Source: Bacteroidota bacterium (GTDB lineage Bacteria > Bacteroidota > Ignavibacteria > Kapaibacteriales > UBA2268). Taken from it: a DNA stretch of 64,000 nucleotides. Shown here in pieces: positions 9,498 through 18,308 of the stretch. Below the pieces are notes generated by a model that worked only from the letters and a program-made list of their open reading frames with translations, had not been told where the DNA came from and searched no databases. The DNA lies in contig SCSM01000026.1 of the NCBI GenBank assembly GCA_004322215.1, positions 1 to 64,000 on the forward strand, given 5' to 3'. The position numbers were made by a program, and so were the translations under genes. Numbering within the stretch: position 1 is the first letter of the stretch; every line of letters starts with the position of its first letter.

Positions 9498-9971
9498 ATG
9501 ATTGACATTAAACAGAATGCTATGACGGAAGAAATCGAGATGCTTGTCGGTAAATTCGGCAGCACGCGTGATGCTCTTATGCCTATTATTCAGAACATTC
9601 AGATTAACCACGGAATGATTTCGGATTTTGCGCAACAGGAGGTAGCGAGAATGCTGGACGTACATCCGGTGGAAGTTTACGGAGTGGTAACATTCTATTC
9701 ATTTCTGAGTGAAACACCTAAGGGTAGGTATATTGTGCGGCTCTGCAGAACCATATCATGTGATATGGCAGGCAAGGAAGCCGTTGCAAGAGCAGTCGAG
9801 AGGGAACTTGGCATCAGATTCGGCGAAACAACGGCTGACAACAAGTTCTCCCTGGAATATATTAACTGTATGGGTATGTGTGACCAGGGACCGTCCATGC
9901 TCGTGAATGACCTTGTCTTTACGAAGCTGACACCTCATACCGTTGTTGATATATTAAGTAAATTCAAATAG
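9498..9971 (+). CDS. hydC: NuoE-like [2Fe-2S] hydrogenase subunit HydC
   Basis: Thioredoxin-like [2Fe-2S] protein of the NuoE/HndA/HydC family, 157 residues, carrying electrons inside a soluble NAD(H)-linked hydrogenase. The four ligands are visible as C-x4-C (CRTISC) and C-x3-C (CMGMC). A helical N-terminal part (LMPIIQNIQINHGMIS) is typical. It sits in hydC-hydB-hydA order with a 9-bp gap to hydB and an AGGGAGA ribosome site. It could be called NuoE, but no other complex I genes are near and the following genes make a hydrogenase. Confidence 0.92.
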   Translation: MIDIKQNAMTEEIEMLVGKFGSTRDALMPIIQNIQINHGMISDFAQQEVARMLDVHPVEVYGVVTFYSFLSETPKGRYIVRLCRTISCDMAGKEAVARAVERELGIRFGETTADNKFSLEYINCMGMCDQGPSMLVNDLVFTKLTPHTVVDILSKFK

Positions 9972-9980
9972 GAGCGTGAT

Positions 9981-11150
9981 ATGATAAAAAATAAATCAAT
10001 TTTATTCAACAGGGAAAATCTTGGGGATTGCCTGGCTCGCGGTTTGAGTAAAACACCCCAGGATATTATAATGGAAATACGCGAATCAGGATTGAAAGGC
10101 AGAGGCGGAGCGGGCTTTCCTACCGGAACTAAGTGGATGCTTGCAGCAGCTTCTTTATCGAATAAGAAATATGTGGTTTGCAATGCCGATGAAGGTGAAC
10201 CGGGAACATTTAAAGACAGAGTACTGCTAACTGATTTTACAGAACTCGTATTCGAGGGAATGGTAATAGCAGGATATGCTATTGGTGCTAAAAAGGGGTT
10301 TATCTATTTACGCGGAGAATACAGTTATTTATTGAAGCAATTGAACGAACAACTTCAGAAAATGCTCAAAGATAACCGTTTGGGAAAAAATATTCTCGGT
10401 AAAGGCATTGATTTCGAGATTGAAATCCGTCTCGGAGCAGGTGCTTATGTGTGCGGAGAGGAAACAGCATTGATTGAATCACTCGAAGGACACAGGGGCG
10501 AAGCACGCAACCGACCTCCTTATCCAGTGAACACGGGATTCATGGGCAATCCGACGATTGTCAACAATGTAGAGACATTCGTAACTGCGGCAATCATTAT
10601 GGCTCGCGGAGGTGAATGGTTCACAAAACTTGGGACGGGCAAATCAAAAGGACATAAGCTGATTTCAGTATCGGGTGATTGCGAAGAACCCGGAGTATAT
10701 GAAGTTCCATTCGGTATTTCAATCAACGAATTGCTAAAGATGGCGAAGGCGAAAAATCCAAAAGCCGTACAGGTAGGAGGTGCATCGGGATACTGTGCAT
10801 GTTCCAATGAATTCGAGAGGCAGATTTCATTCGAGGATTTATCTACAGGCGGTTCGATAATGATTTTCAATCAATCGAGGGATATGCTACATATACTGAG
10901 AAACTTCATGGAGTTTTTCGTAGAAGAATCCTGTGGTCAGTGTACGCCTTGCAGAATCGGCAATGTAAAGCTGCTGGAAGGCGTTGAAAAAATCGAGCGG
11001 GGAGATTGCTCATTATCATACCTCAGAGAATTAATCGAATTGGGGAAAACAATGAAGATTGCATCGAAATGCGGATTGGGTCAATCGAGTCCTAATCCAT
11101 TTATTTCGATAATGACAAATTTTGAGCAGGAAATATTTTCACAACGATAG
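9981..11150 (+). CDS. hydB: NuoF-like flavoprotein hydrogenase subunit HydB (short form)
   Basis: FMN- and NAD(H)-binding diaphorase subunit. GRGGAGFPTGTKW (residues 40-52) and NADEGEPGTFKDR (68-80) form the NADH/FMN sites; CGEETALIESLEGHRG follows. A [4Fe-4S] site is given by C318, C321, C324 (SCGQCTPC) and C364. At 389 residues it is the bare NuoF core. The long HydB of bifurcating hydrogenases such as that of Thermotoga carries an extra N-terminal [2Fe-2S] domain and C-terminal ferredoxin-like clusters, both absent here. AGGAG lies upstream of the ATG. The stop codon abuts the hydA start, so translation is probably coupled. Confidence 0.93.
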   Translation: MIKNKSILFNRENLGDCLARGLSKTPQDIIMEIRESGLKGRGGAGFPTGTKWMLAAASLSNKKYVVCNADEGEPGTFKDRVLLTDFTELVFEGMVIAGYAIGAKKGFIYLRGEYSYLLKQLNEQLQKMLKDNRLGKNILGKGIDFEIEIRLGAGAYVCGEETALIESLEGHRGEARNRPPYPVNTGFMGNPTIVNNVETFVTAAIIMARGGEWFTKLGTGKSKGHKLISVSGDCEEPGVYEVPFGISINELLKMAKAKNPKAVQVGGASGYCACSNEFERQISFEDLSTGGSIMIFNQSRDMLHILRNFMEFFVEESCGQCTPCRIGNVKLLEGVEKIERGDCSLSYLRELIELGKTMKIASKCGLGQSSPNPFISIMTNFEQEIFSQR

Positions 11151-13040
11151 ATGGAAAATGATATGGATAAGATAGTAAAAGATAATCGTGCTCCTGTATC
11201 GCAAAAGCCGTTAACAATGCCGAAACCGGATAAGGATGCAATCGGAGCAACTGTCGGAATAGAAATAAACGGAAATCCTTATAAGGTGCTGATAGGAACG
11301 ACAATCCTCGAAGCATGCAGGCAAAACAATATCCATGTTCCATCGCTCTGTTACCACGAAGATTTATGTCTTGCAGGTGTGTGCAGGGTTTGTGTTGTGG
11401 AAGTGGAAGGAATGGGTACATTGCAAGCTGCTTGTACATTCCCGATAATAAATAAAATCAAAGTCAGAACAACTTCGGAAAAGGTTAGGAAAGCAAGAAG
11501 ACATGTACTCGATTTAATGCTTAGCGAGCATTACGGAGAATGTTATTCATGCCATCGTAACGGAAACTGTGAACTACAAAAATTAGCAAAGGAATATGGC
11601 GTAGATTCATACAAATTCGGACATGTGGAAAAACGCCGCTACCAGATTGACAGGTCGAGCTATTCGGTAGTAAGGGATATGGATAAATGTATCCTGTGCA
11701 AAAGATGCGTAAGGACATGTATTGACTTGCAGGAAGTAGGGGTGCTCGAAGCAAAGAACCGTGGCAATAATACAAAAATTACAACTTTTATGGATAAGCC
11801 GCTTGCAGATGTGATTTGCATTAACTGCGGGCAATGCATCAACAGGTGCCCGACTGCAGCGCTGAAAGCAAATGACCCATCCGATGAAATATGGAATGTA
11901 ATTGACGACCCCTCTAAGCATGTGGTAATTCAGACAGCACCGTCTCCGAGGGCGGCAATCGGTGAAGAATTCGGACTTCCACCCGGAACTTCGATGACAT
12001 ACCAGATGAATACAGCATTGAAAATGATTGGCTTCGATAAAGTATTCGATACGGATTTCACAGCAGACCTTACCATTATGGAAGAGGGAACGGAACTTTT
12101 AATGAGATTGAAGAAGAAACTTGTAGATGGTGATAAGAATGTGATGCTGCCACAGTTGACATCATGTTCACCGGGATGGATAAAGTATATTGAGCATTTT
12201 TATCCTGATTACCTGGATTACCTATCTACATGCAAATCACCACAACAGATGTTCGGTTCGGTTATCAAAACATTTTATGCCAAGGAACATGAGATAGACC
12301 CGTCGAATATTGTTACAGTGGCAGTAATGCCTTGCTCGGCAAAGAAGTTTGAATGCAACAGACCTGAAATGGATTCTTCGGGATTCAAGGACGTAGATTA
12401 TGGATTAACAACCCGCGAACTTGCACAAATGATAAGGGAAGCAGGTTTGTATTTGCCAGATTTGCCACCAGGGAATTTCGATGACCCGTTTGGCGATGCA
12501 TCAGGTGCCGGCTTGATATTCGGAGCAACCGGCGGTGTAATGGAAGCTGCACTGAGAACAGCTTATGAGCTTGTGACAGGGAGACCGGTTCCGTTTGAGA
12601 ATCTCGATATTATACCATGCCGTGGATTCGATGGAGTCAAACAGGCATCGGTCAAACTCGAGAAAGTAAAACCCGAATGGAGTTTTCTCGAAGGTGTGGA
12701 TTTGAATTTCATGATTGCTCACGGGACAGCAAATGCAAAGAAGGTTATGGAGTCACTTGTCAGGGGCGAACTGAGTAATATTCATTTCATCGAAGTTATG
12801 GCTTGCCCTGGTGGATGTCTCGGTGGCGGAGGACAGCCAATTCCAACTTCACCTGAAATAAGGAAGAAGAGGGCAGAGGCAATTTATCAGGAAGATGCAG
12901 GATTGCCTGTAAGAAAATCGCATGAGAATCCTCATATCACATATATTTATGAGAAGTTTTTAACAGATGGACCCTGCGGGCATCTTTCGCATAAACTTTT
13001 ACATACACAATATGTGAAGCGTGGGAAGTTCATCGGATGA
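11151..13040 (+). CDS. hydA: [FeFe]-hydrogenase catalytic subunit HydA
   Basis: Reversibly makes or oxidises H2 at the H-cluster, exchanging electrons with HydBC. Order: ~40-residue leader; [2Fe-2S] domain (C67, C78, C81, C95); His-ligated [4Fe-4S] site (H127, C131, C134, C140); two ferredoxin clusters (C180/183/186/190 and C223/226/229/233); H-domain with L1 TSCSPGW (337-343), L2 MPCSAKKFE (C395), L3 MACPGGCLGGGGQP (C552, C556); small C-terminal domain. L1 has Ser340 where TSCCPxW is usual. The Glu pair in TIMEEGTELL and the Ser in CKSPQQ, both of the proton path, are kept. 629 residues fits HndD/HydA of trimeric or tetrameric enzymes. No signal peptide, so cytoplasmic. ATG at 11151 directly follows the hydB stop; Met5 is an alternative. 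Confidence 0.95.
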   Translation: MENDMDKIVKDNRAPVSQKPLTMPKPDKDAIGATVGIEINGNPYKVLIGTTILEACRQNNIHVPSLCYHEDLCLAGVCRVCVVEVEGMGTLQAACTFPIINKIKVRTTSEKVRKARRHVLDLMLSEHYGECYSCHRNGNCELQKLAKEYGVDSYKFGHVEKRRYQIDRSSYSVVRDMDKCILCKRCVRTCIDLQEVGVLEAKNRGNNTKITTFMDKPLADVICINCGQCINRCPTAALKANDPSDEIWNVIDDPSKHVVIQTAPSPRAAIGEEFGLPPGTSMTYQMNTALKMIGFDKVFDTDFTADLTIMEEGTELLMRLKKKLVDGDKNVMLPQLTSCSPGWIKYIEHFYPDYLDYLSTCKSPQQMFGSVIKTFYAKEHEIDPSNIVTVAVMPCSAKKFECNRPEMDSSGFKDVDYGLTTRELAQMIREAGLYLPDLPPGNFDDPFGDASGAGLIFGATGGVMEAALRTAYELVTGRPVPFENLDIIPCRGFDGVKQASVKLEKVKPEWSFLEGVDLNFMIAHGTANAKKVMESLVRGELSNIHFIEVMACPGGCLGGGGQPIPTSPEIRKKRAEAIYQEDAGLPVRKSHENPHITYIYEKFLTDGPCGHLSHKLLHTQYVKRGKFIG

Positions 13041-13140
13041 TATTTAATACATTCGGCAGTTTGCAATTAAATTTGGGGACTGCCGATGTTAAAAGAAATA
13101 GTGGTACTTTTACGTATGAATTTTATTTTAAACTGAATGA

Positions 13141-14556
13141 ATGGCTGATACTTTTTTCACATTGATACCTGAAAGAATTCAGTACGACCAGTTTTGGATT
13201 GAATTGAAAAAGCGAAATCACTGGCTGATTATGCTTCGCTACGGAGCAGTTGTAATGCAAATTTCGCTCATTATTTTCCTATATATACTCGACAATGTGA
13301 TGCCACGATTTGGATTCAATTCTCTTCCACTATGGATTATAACGGCAGTAATTTTCGGTTATAACATTGTATTTCACCGAATTTCGATTGCAATGCCTGA
13401 ATTGTATCAAAGTCAGAAAAAGTTTCACAGTTTACATCTCTCGATGCTCCAAATTATATTAGATATTATTGCACTGATGCTGTTTATTTATTTTACAGGC
13501 GGAGTCGAATCACCGATTTTCTTTTTCTATATTTTTCATGTAATAATCGGAAGTTTGTTTCTGACAGACAGAATTATGGCAATAATTGTTTCCTGGGTAA
13601 TGCTTACTTCAATTGCAGGTGCATTGATGGAATACAATCATATTATACCTCATCAGGGTATTGCAGGAATTCATGTATTTCCACTATATAATAATACATC
13701 ATTTATGGTCGGACATTTCATATTTTTCGGATTAACTCTTTATTTAAGCATATATCTTACAAATTCAATAGCAAAACAGTTATATCAAAGAGAACGTTCA
13801 CTAACTCAGGCATACAATGATTTGGAGAATGCCGAAAAATCCAAATCGAGATATGTATTTTCTGTCGTCCATGATTTGAAAACACCGATTGCAGCTTCAA
13901 TGACATATCTCGATATGATGCTGGATGGAACCCTTGGGGAAGTGAGAAGTGAACATCTTCGACCATTGGAAAGAATCAAATACAGATTGTCGGGTGCAGT
14001 AAAAACAATCAATGATATTCTCTTTTTCTCTAAATTGAAGCTGGAATCAGGTATAAATAATATATCGGAAGTAAGTTTAATAAGCGTATTTGATGAGATA
14101 TACCTCGACCATCGCATTCTGATAAATACCAAAAATATTAAATATACATTTAATTGTGATTCGGGTGATGATGCAATTATTCAGGCAGAACCGAAACTTT
14201 TGCAACTTGCCCTCTCAAATTTAGTATCGAATGCCATAAAATATACCGAACAAGACGGAATAATTGAAGTTGTCATCAATGACCTGAAGGAACTTTATTT
14301 AATATCTATTGCAGATAATGGAATCGGCATACCTGCTGAGGAAAAAGAGAAAATATTTCAGGATTTTTACAGGACATCACTCTCAAAAAAGAAGGGAATA
14401 GAAGGAACGGGCTTAGGTATGTCAATTGTCCTGCAGGTTATTCAAAAGCTGCATGGTGAAATTTTAGTGGAGTCTCCTTGTTATTTAGCAACAGACGAGA
14501 ACAGACCGGGAACGAGATTTATTGTACGCCTACCGAAAATATACTCTGCACTTTAA
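13141..14556 (+). CDS. Six-helix membrane sensor histidine kinase
   Basis: 471 residues. The N-terminal ~210 residues hold about six membrane helices, including DIIALMLFIYFTGGVESP, a layout seen in RegB-like and related 6-TM sensors. A short coiled linker leads to the HisKA box with H244 (SVVHDLKTPIAAS), then N box LVSNAIKYTE, G1 DNGIGIP and G2 GTGLGMSI of the ATPase domain. It has no extracytoplasmic sensing domain, so it may sense a membrane or redox cue (inference). It lies 100 bp after hydA on the same strand; that gap may hold its own promoter. The nearest partner is the receiver at 9114-9482. Confidence 0.92.
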   Translation: MADTFFTLIPERIQYDQFWIELKKRNHWLIMLRYGAVVMQISLIIFLYILDNVMPRFGFNSLPLWIITAVIFGYNIVFHRISIAMPELYQSQKKFHSLHLSMLQIILDIIALMLFIYFTGGVESPIFFFYIFHVIIGSLFLTDRIMAIIVSWVMLTSIAGALMEYNHIIPHQGIAGIHVFPLYNNTSFMVGHFIFFGLTLYLSIYLTNSIAKQLYQRERSLTQAYNDLENAEKSKSRYVFSVVHDLKTPIAASMTYLDMMLDGTLGEVRSEHLRPLERIKYRLSGAVKTINDILFFSKLKLESGINNISEVSLISVFDEIYLDHRILINTKNIKYTFNCDSGDDAIIQAEPKLLQLALSNLVSNAIKYTEQDGIIEVVINDLKELYLISIADNGIGIPAEEKEKIFQDFYRTSLSKKKGIEGTGLGMSIVLQVIQKLHGEILVESPCYLATDENRPGTRFIVRLPKIYSAL

Positions 14557-14745
14557 TTTAAAAATTTTCAATTTATAATTTAAAATTTAAAATGAATTTT
14601 CAATAAACTAATTTTAAAAATTCCAAATATTCTATAAAACTAATATAATTTGCCAAATAATAAAATAATTGCTTAATTTTAAACGTTTAACAATAATTAA
14701 CTAAAATTGAAAAAATGTCTAATTATAATAATAAAGGGTGTTGAT

Positions 14746-15267
14746 ATGATAAAGAAAGTGATTCAGGATGCAATTAACGAACAGATAGTAAGGGAATTAT
14801 ATTCATCAAATTTATATCTTTCGATGGCGGCATATTATAGACTAATAAATCTGAACGGATTTGCCAACTGGATGAGAGTCCAGGTTCAGGAGGAGATGTT
14901 TCATGCAATGAAATTCTTCGATTATATGCTGGAACGAGGCGGAGAGGCGATGATTGGGGTAATTGATGCTCCACCGACAAAATGGGATTCACCTTTGGAT
15001 GTATTCATAGCCGCACAAAAACATGAAGAATCTGTTACTGAACATATAAATAAACTTGCAACTTTAGCAATGAAAGAAAATGATTATGCAACCAATATAC
15101 TTCTGCAATGGTTCATCACAGAACAGGTGGAAGAAGAAGCCACTGTAACTGAAATTGTAGAACGCATGAGGCTTGCGGGTGATTCGAAAAGTAGTTTGTT
15201 TATGCTCGACAGCGAACTGAAAACGAGGGTGTTTGTGCCTCCGGTTGCGGCGGGAAACCAAGCGTAA
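14746..15267 (+). CDS. ftnA: Ferritin
   Basis: Non-heme iron-storage ferritin of 173 residues that oxidises Fe2+ and stores it as mineral. Ferroxidase ligands are visible as EQIVRELYSSNLYLSMAAYY with E, then EEMFHAMKFFDY (ExxH), and later EEATVTEIVERM. The ATG at 14746 has GGGTGTTGAT upstream and gives MIKKVIQDAINEQ, the normal ferritin start; a TTG 13 codons upstream is not needed. It lies alone in an AT-rich stretch after the hydrogenase cluster. Iron supply for Fe-S enzymes is a plausible link, not shown by sequence. Confidence 0.95.
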   Translation: MIKKVIQDAINEQIVRELYSSNLYLSMAAYYRLINLNGFANWMRVQVQEEMFHAMKFFDYMLERGGEAMIGVIDAPPTKWDSPLDVFIAAQKHEESVTEHINKLATLAMKENDYATNILLQWFITEQVEEEATVTEIVERMRLAGDSKSSLFMLDSELKTRVFVPPVAAGNQA

Positions 15268-15361
15268 GCAGTGAATAGTGAATAGTGTATATTATCTATA
15301 TATAGATTCAATTTAATTGTAAAAATATTTGCACATTAATTTATTATTTTCATTTTAAGTA

Positions 15362-16219
15362 ATGAAAAAATTATTTCTATTCTTGTTATTAAATATTAAC
15401 TTGTTGTTAATTCCACTTTCTTCAAATGCAAGAGAAGACCTTGGTTTAGGTTTAAATTATAATTATTTCAATAAACAAAATCAAATTGTTGCTTCAGCAT
15501 CTTTATGTACTAGGTATTTATTCTTCTCAGAGCCCGAGCAATTTTGTAATATTGCTGTCGGAATAAGAACTTACAATGATAAATCTCCATATTATATTTA
15601 TCATTTAACATTATTTAAAACAGATGCTTTTAGAGCAATACTAAATGAAGAAGGTATACCTTTAAGGCCAGGATATACTCACCCGTCAATTTGGGGCTTT
15701 ATTTACGGGATTACATTACTGGATATTGACAAAACACAAATCGAAAATTCTTTAATTCAATGGTTACAAGTAAGAGGTGGTTTTGGTACACATCAATTAA
15801 TATTATCTAATATTAATGAATTAAATTTTCATGGATTCATGGCATTAAAATTAGGTATAAGCTCAATAAATTTTGGTGGATATAATTTTAAAAATATAAA
15901 TGACAATACAAAAAATAGAATTGGAATTGAATCAGGATTTAATTTGGTTTCAGATTTTTCATATAATAAAGATATTAATCTACAAGCAAAATTAGATTAT
16001 TCATTATTAATATCTGATGATGTAATACAAATGTTAACAGGTGGCATTTATTTGGTTTATAATTTGAGAATAAAAGAAGGATATAAAAGTGATTTAATGA
16101 ATTTTTTAATGGGGGCTAATTATTATTATTACTTTCTTGAAAACATCAATAAAGAATTCATAAAATATGAAATAGGAATAAATTGCCATTTTACTACAAG
16201 TATATTACCACGATTTTAA
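15362..16219 (+). CDS. Exported protein of unknown function, possible beta-barrel
   Basis: Not recognised as a named family. It starts with a clear signal peptide (MKKLFLFLLLNINLLLIPL, cleavage near SSNA-RED). The rest, about 260 residues, alternates polar and hydrophobic or aromatic residues in strand-like segments (GLGLNYNYF, YYIYHLTLF, FHGFMALKLGI, YEIGINCHF), suggesting an outer-membrane barrel or beta-rich periplasmic protein. It ends in RF. Very AT-rich codon use compared with the truA gene that follows after 8 bp. Co-transcription with truA is possible. Confidence 0.75.
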   Translation: MKKLFLFLLLNINLLLIPLSSNAREDLGLGLNYNYFNKQNQIVASASLCTRYLFFSEPEQFCNIAVGIRTYNDKSPYYIYHLTLFKTDAFRAILNEEGIPLRPGYTHPSIWGFIYGITLLDIDKTQIENSLIQWLQVRGGFGTHQLILSNINELNFHGFMALKLGISSINFGGYNFKNINDNTKNRIGIESGFNLVSDFSYNKDINLQAKLDYSLLISDDVIQMLTGGIYLVYNLRIKEGYKSDLMNFLMGANYYYYFLENINKEFIKYEIGINCHFTTSILPRF

Positions 16220-16227
16220 TAATTAAG

Positions 16228-16986
16228 ATGTCAATACTAATCCTTAAAATAGAATATGACGGCACGAATTATGGAGGATGGCAGATTCAGCCGAATGCTC
16301 CATCTATTCAGGAAGAGATTGAAAAAGTACTTTCTCAATTGAATGGAAATCATATAGGTATTGTCGGTGCGGGAAGGACTGATGCCGGTGTTCATGCAAG
16401 GGGACAGGTGGCTCATGCCAGACTTGAAAAAAAATTTCCCGTTCCTGAAAATAAAATTCCTTATGTACTAAATTCAAAACTTCCTGATGATATAAGAATT
16501 GTAGATGCTAAAATTGTGAATTTTGACTTTCATGCGAGATTTGATGCAATTGCAAGAGAATATTCATATACAATCACTAAAAGACAAACTGTCTTCGATA
16601 AATATTTTACCACTTTAATCAGATTTAAATTAGATTATGATTTATTGGAAAAATCAGCTAAAATATTTACCGGCAAACATGATTTCACAACTTTTTCAAA
16701 AAATAATTCTGAAACTAAGGATTATACATGCAATGTAAAAATCTGCAAATGGAAGGAAGTTGATGATGGAATATGGCGGCTGCAAATACGTTCCGACAGA
16801 TTTGTTTATGGAATGGTCAGGAGTGTGGTTGGTGCTATGATCGATATAGCACGAGGGAAAAGAACAATCAAAGAAGTGAGGCAGGCATTGAAAGATTGCG
16901 ACAGGTCGAAATCGAGTCCGTTAGCACCGGCAAAGGGATTAGTGCTTGAGAATATATCCTATCCGAAGAAATTTCATATATTTTAA
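16228..16986 (+). CDS. truA: tRNA pseudouridine(38-40) synthase TruA
   Basis: Converts U38-40 in the tRNA anticodon arm to pseudouridine. The catalytic Asp52 is in GAGRTDAGVHARGQVAH, the family signature; IEYDGTNYGGWQIQ at the N-terminus and the C-terminal RSVVGAMIDIARGK also match. 252 residues from ATG 16228. Upstream in-frame codons (to 16183) overlap the previous gene and are not conserved in TruA, so the later start is chosen. Confidence 0.95.
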   Translation: MSILILKIEYDGTNYGGWQIQPNAPSIQEEIEKVLSQLNGNHIGIVGAGRTDAGVHARGQVAHARLEKKFPVPENKIPYVLNSKLPDDIRIVDAKIVNFDFHARFDAIAREYSYTITKRQTVFDKYFTTLIRFKLDYDLLEKSAKIFTGKHDFTTFSKNNSETKDYTCNVKICKWKEVDDGIWRLQIRSDRFVYGMVRSVVGAMIDIARGKRTIKEVRQALKDCDRSKSSPLAPAKGLVLENISYPKKFHIF

Positions 16987-17232
16987 TTACAATAAAAAAT
17001 AATTTAATACATCAAAAAAGATAATAAGGATTTATATTTATAATGATTGTGATAACGAAAATAAATCAAAAAACCTTATTTTATGTTCCAATAACCTTAA
17101 TAACAAGTATTAAACCGGCATAATAAACCTTATTACCTTATTATTAAATTTAATAAGGTTCATAGTGGGGATGGGATTAAACAGTTACTAAGGTTTACAT
17201 GATTATATAAGGTCTTTTTTAAAGAAATTATA
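16987..17232. promoter_or_regulatory. Upstream region rich in AACCTTA/TAAGGTT motifs
   Basis: The spacer before the first M48 peptidase carries at least six copies of AACCTTA or its complement TAAGGTT (allowing one variation) in both orientations. Two of them form an inverted repeat, aaccttatta at 17126-17135 and taataaggtt at 17151-17160. This could be a regulator-binding array or a simple decayed repeat. No known operator was recognised. Confidence 0.3.
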
Positions 17233-18072
17233 ATGATTATGATTAATTTTTACTTTAATATTAAAAGAACAATAATATTAATCCTTCTTGGATTTATTTC
17301 TCTGTCATTTTATGGATGCGATGAATTTAATCCACTTGATTTCAACGCATTTTCTGTCAATGATGACAAAGAGCTTGGGAGACAGATTGATTTACAGATT
17401 AACTCAAATCAACAGGAATATCCCTTACTTTACCAGCAGTCAGCTATAGATTATGTTCAAAATATTGTTAATCAGATTATCCAATCGCCGATGATAGAAT
17501 ACAGGGGAGTATTTGTTTACCAGGTGAAAATAATAAGAAAAGATAATGTTGTAAATGCATTTGCCACACCCGGTGGTTATGTATATGTTTATACCGGTTT
17601 ATTGAAATTCCTCGATAACGAGGCAACTCTTGCAGGTGTACTCGCACACGAGGTAGCACATGCTGAAAGAAGACACAGTACAAAGCGAATGACAAAAGCT
17701 TACGGCGTTCAATTTTTATTGGATTTATTACTTGGCGATAATCCTGACCAATTTGCCGATATAGCTGCGAATTTGTTCGCAGGTCTGGCATTGCTGAAAA
17801 ACAGCAGGGATGAAGAGTACGAGGCGGATGAATACTCATTTAAATATTTGCAAACTTCTATTTGGTATCCGGGAGCATTAAAATATTTTTTTCAGAAGGT
17901 AAGCGATAATTCAAGTGGAAGTTTCCTCGAAGAATTGCTTTCGACACATCCATTGAATGAAAACAGGATTGCAGTTTATGAACAGTTGATTGCAAATGCA
18001 CAATTACCCCAACCGACTGAAAATAATCTTTTTTCGCAGAGATATGTACAATTTAAAAATACTCTGCCATAA
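17233..18072 (+). CDS. M48 family zinc metallopeptidase lipoprotein (first of tandem pair)
   Basis: 279 residues. Lipoprotein signal with lipobox SFYG-C, so an envelope-anchored protein. Zinc motif HEVAH (H139, E140, H143) in LAGVLAHEVAHAERRHS, with downstream EYEADEYS giving the third ligand glutamate. The conserved VNAFATPGGYVYVYTGLL loop precedes the motif. Such small M48 proteases (BepA/LoiP/Oma1-like) act in outer-membrane protein quality control. The gene 18309-19127 encodes a close paralog. The ATG at 17233 is followed by MIMINFYFN; a later start within the signal is possible. Confidence 0.92.
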   Translation: MIMINFYFNIKRTIILILLGFISLSFYGCDEFNPLDFNAFSVNDDKELGRQIDLQINSNQQEYPLLYQQSAIDYVQNIVNQIIQSPMIEYRGVFVYQVKIIRKDNVVNAFATPGGYVYVYTGLLKFLDNEATLAGVLAHEVAHAERRHSTKRMTKAYGVQFLLDLLLGDNPDQFADIAANLFAGLALLKNSRDEEYEADEYSFKYLQTSIWYPGALKYFFQKVSDNSSGSFLEELLSTHPLNENRIAVYEQLIANAQLPQPTENNLFSQRYVQFKNTLP

Positions 18073-18308
18073 TTGAATTCTTTTTTGTAAATTTATATTA
18101 CTAATTACAGGTTACACTAATAGGATTTTATTATTTTTGTGACGAATTTTACAATTTTTTAATTTTATAATTATCAATAAATTTTAAATTTGTAATGTTT
18201 AAATTAACTAACTAAGAATATAAAACGGATTATATTAAAAATAAATAAAAAATTTTGTTATTAATAAATTCCTTGATAACTGAAAATTGATAATTTTAAA
18301 TTATAAGT

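Noticed and set aside
9498-11150. NuoE/NuoF of respiratory complex I
   Set aside because: No other nuo genes are present and the run continues directly into hydA, so the hydrogenase HydC/HydB assignment fits better.
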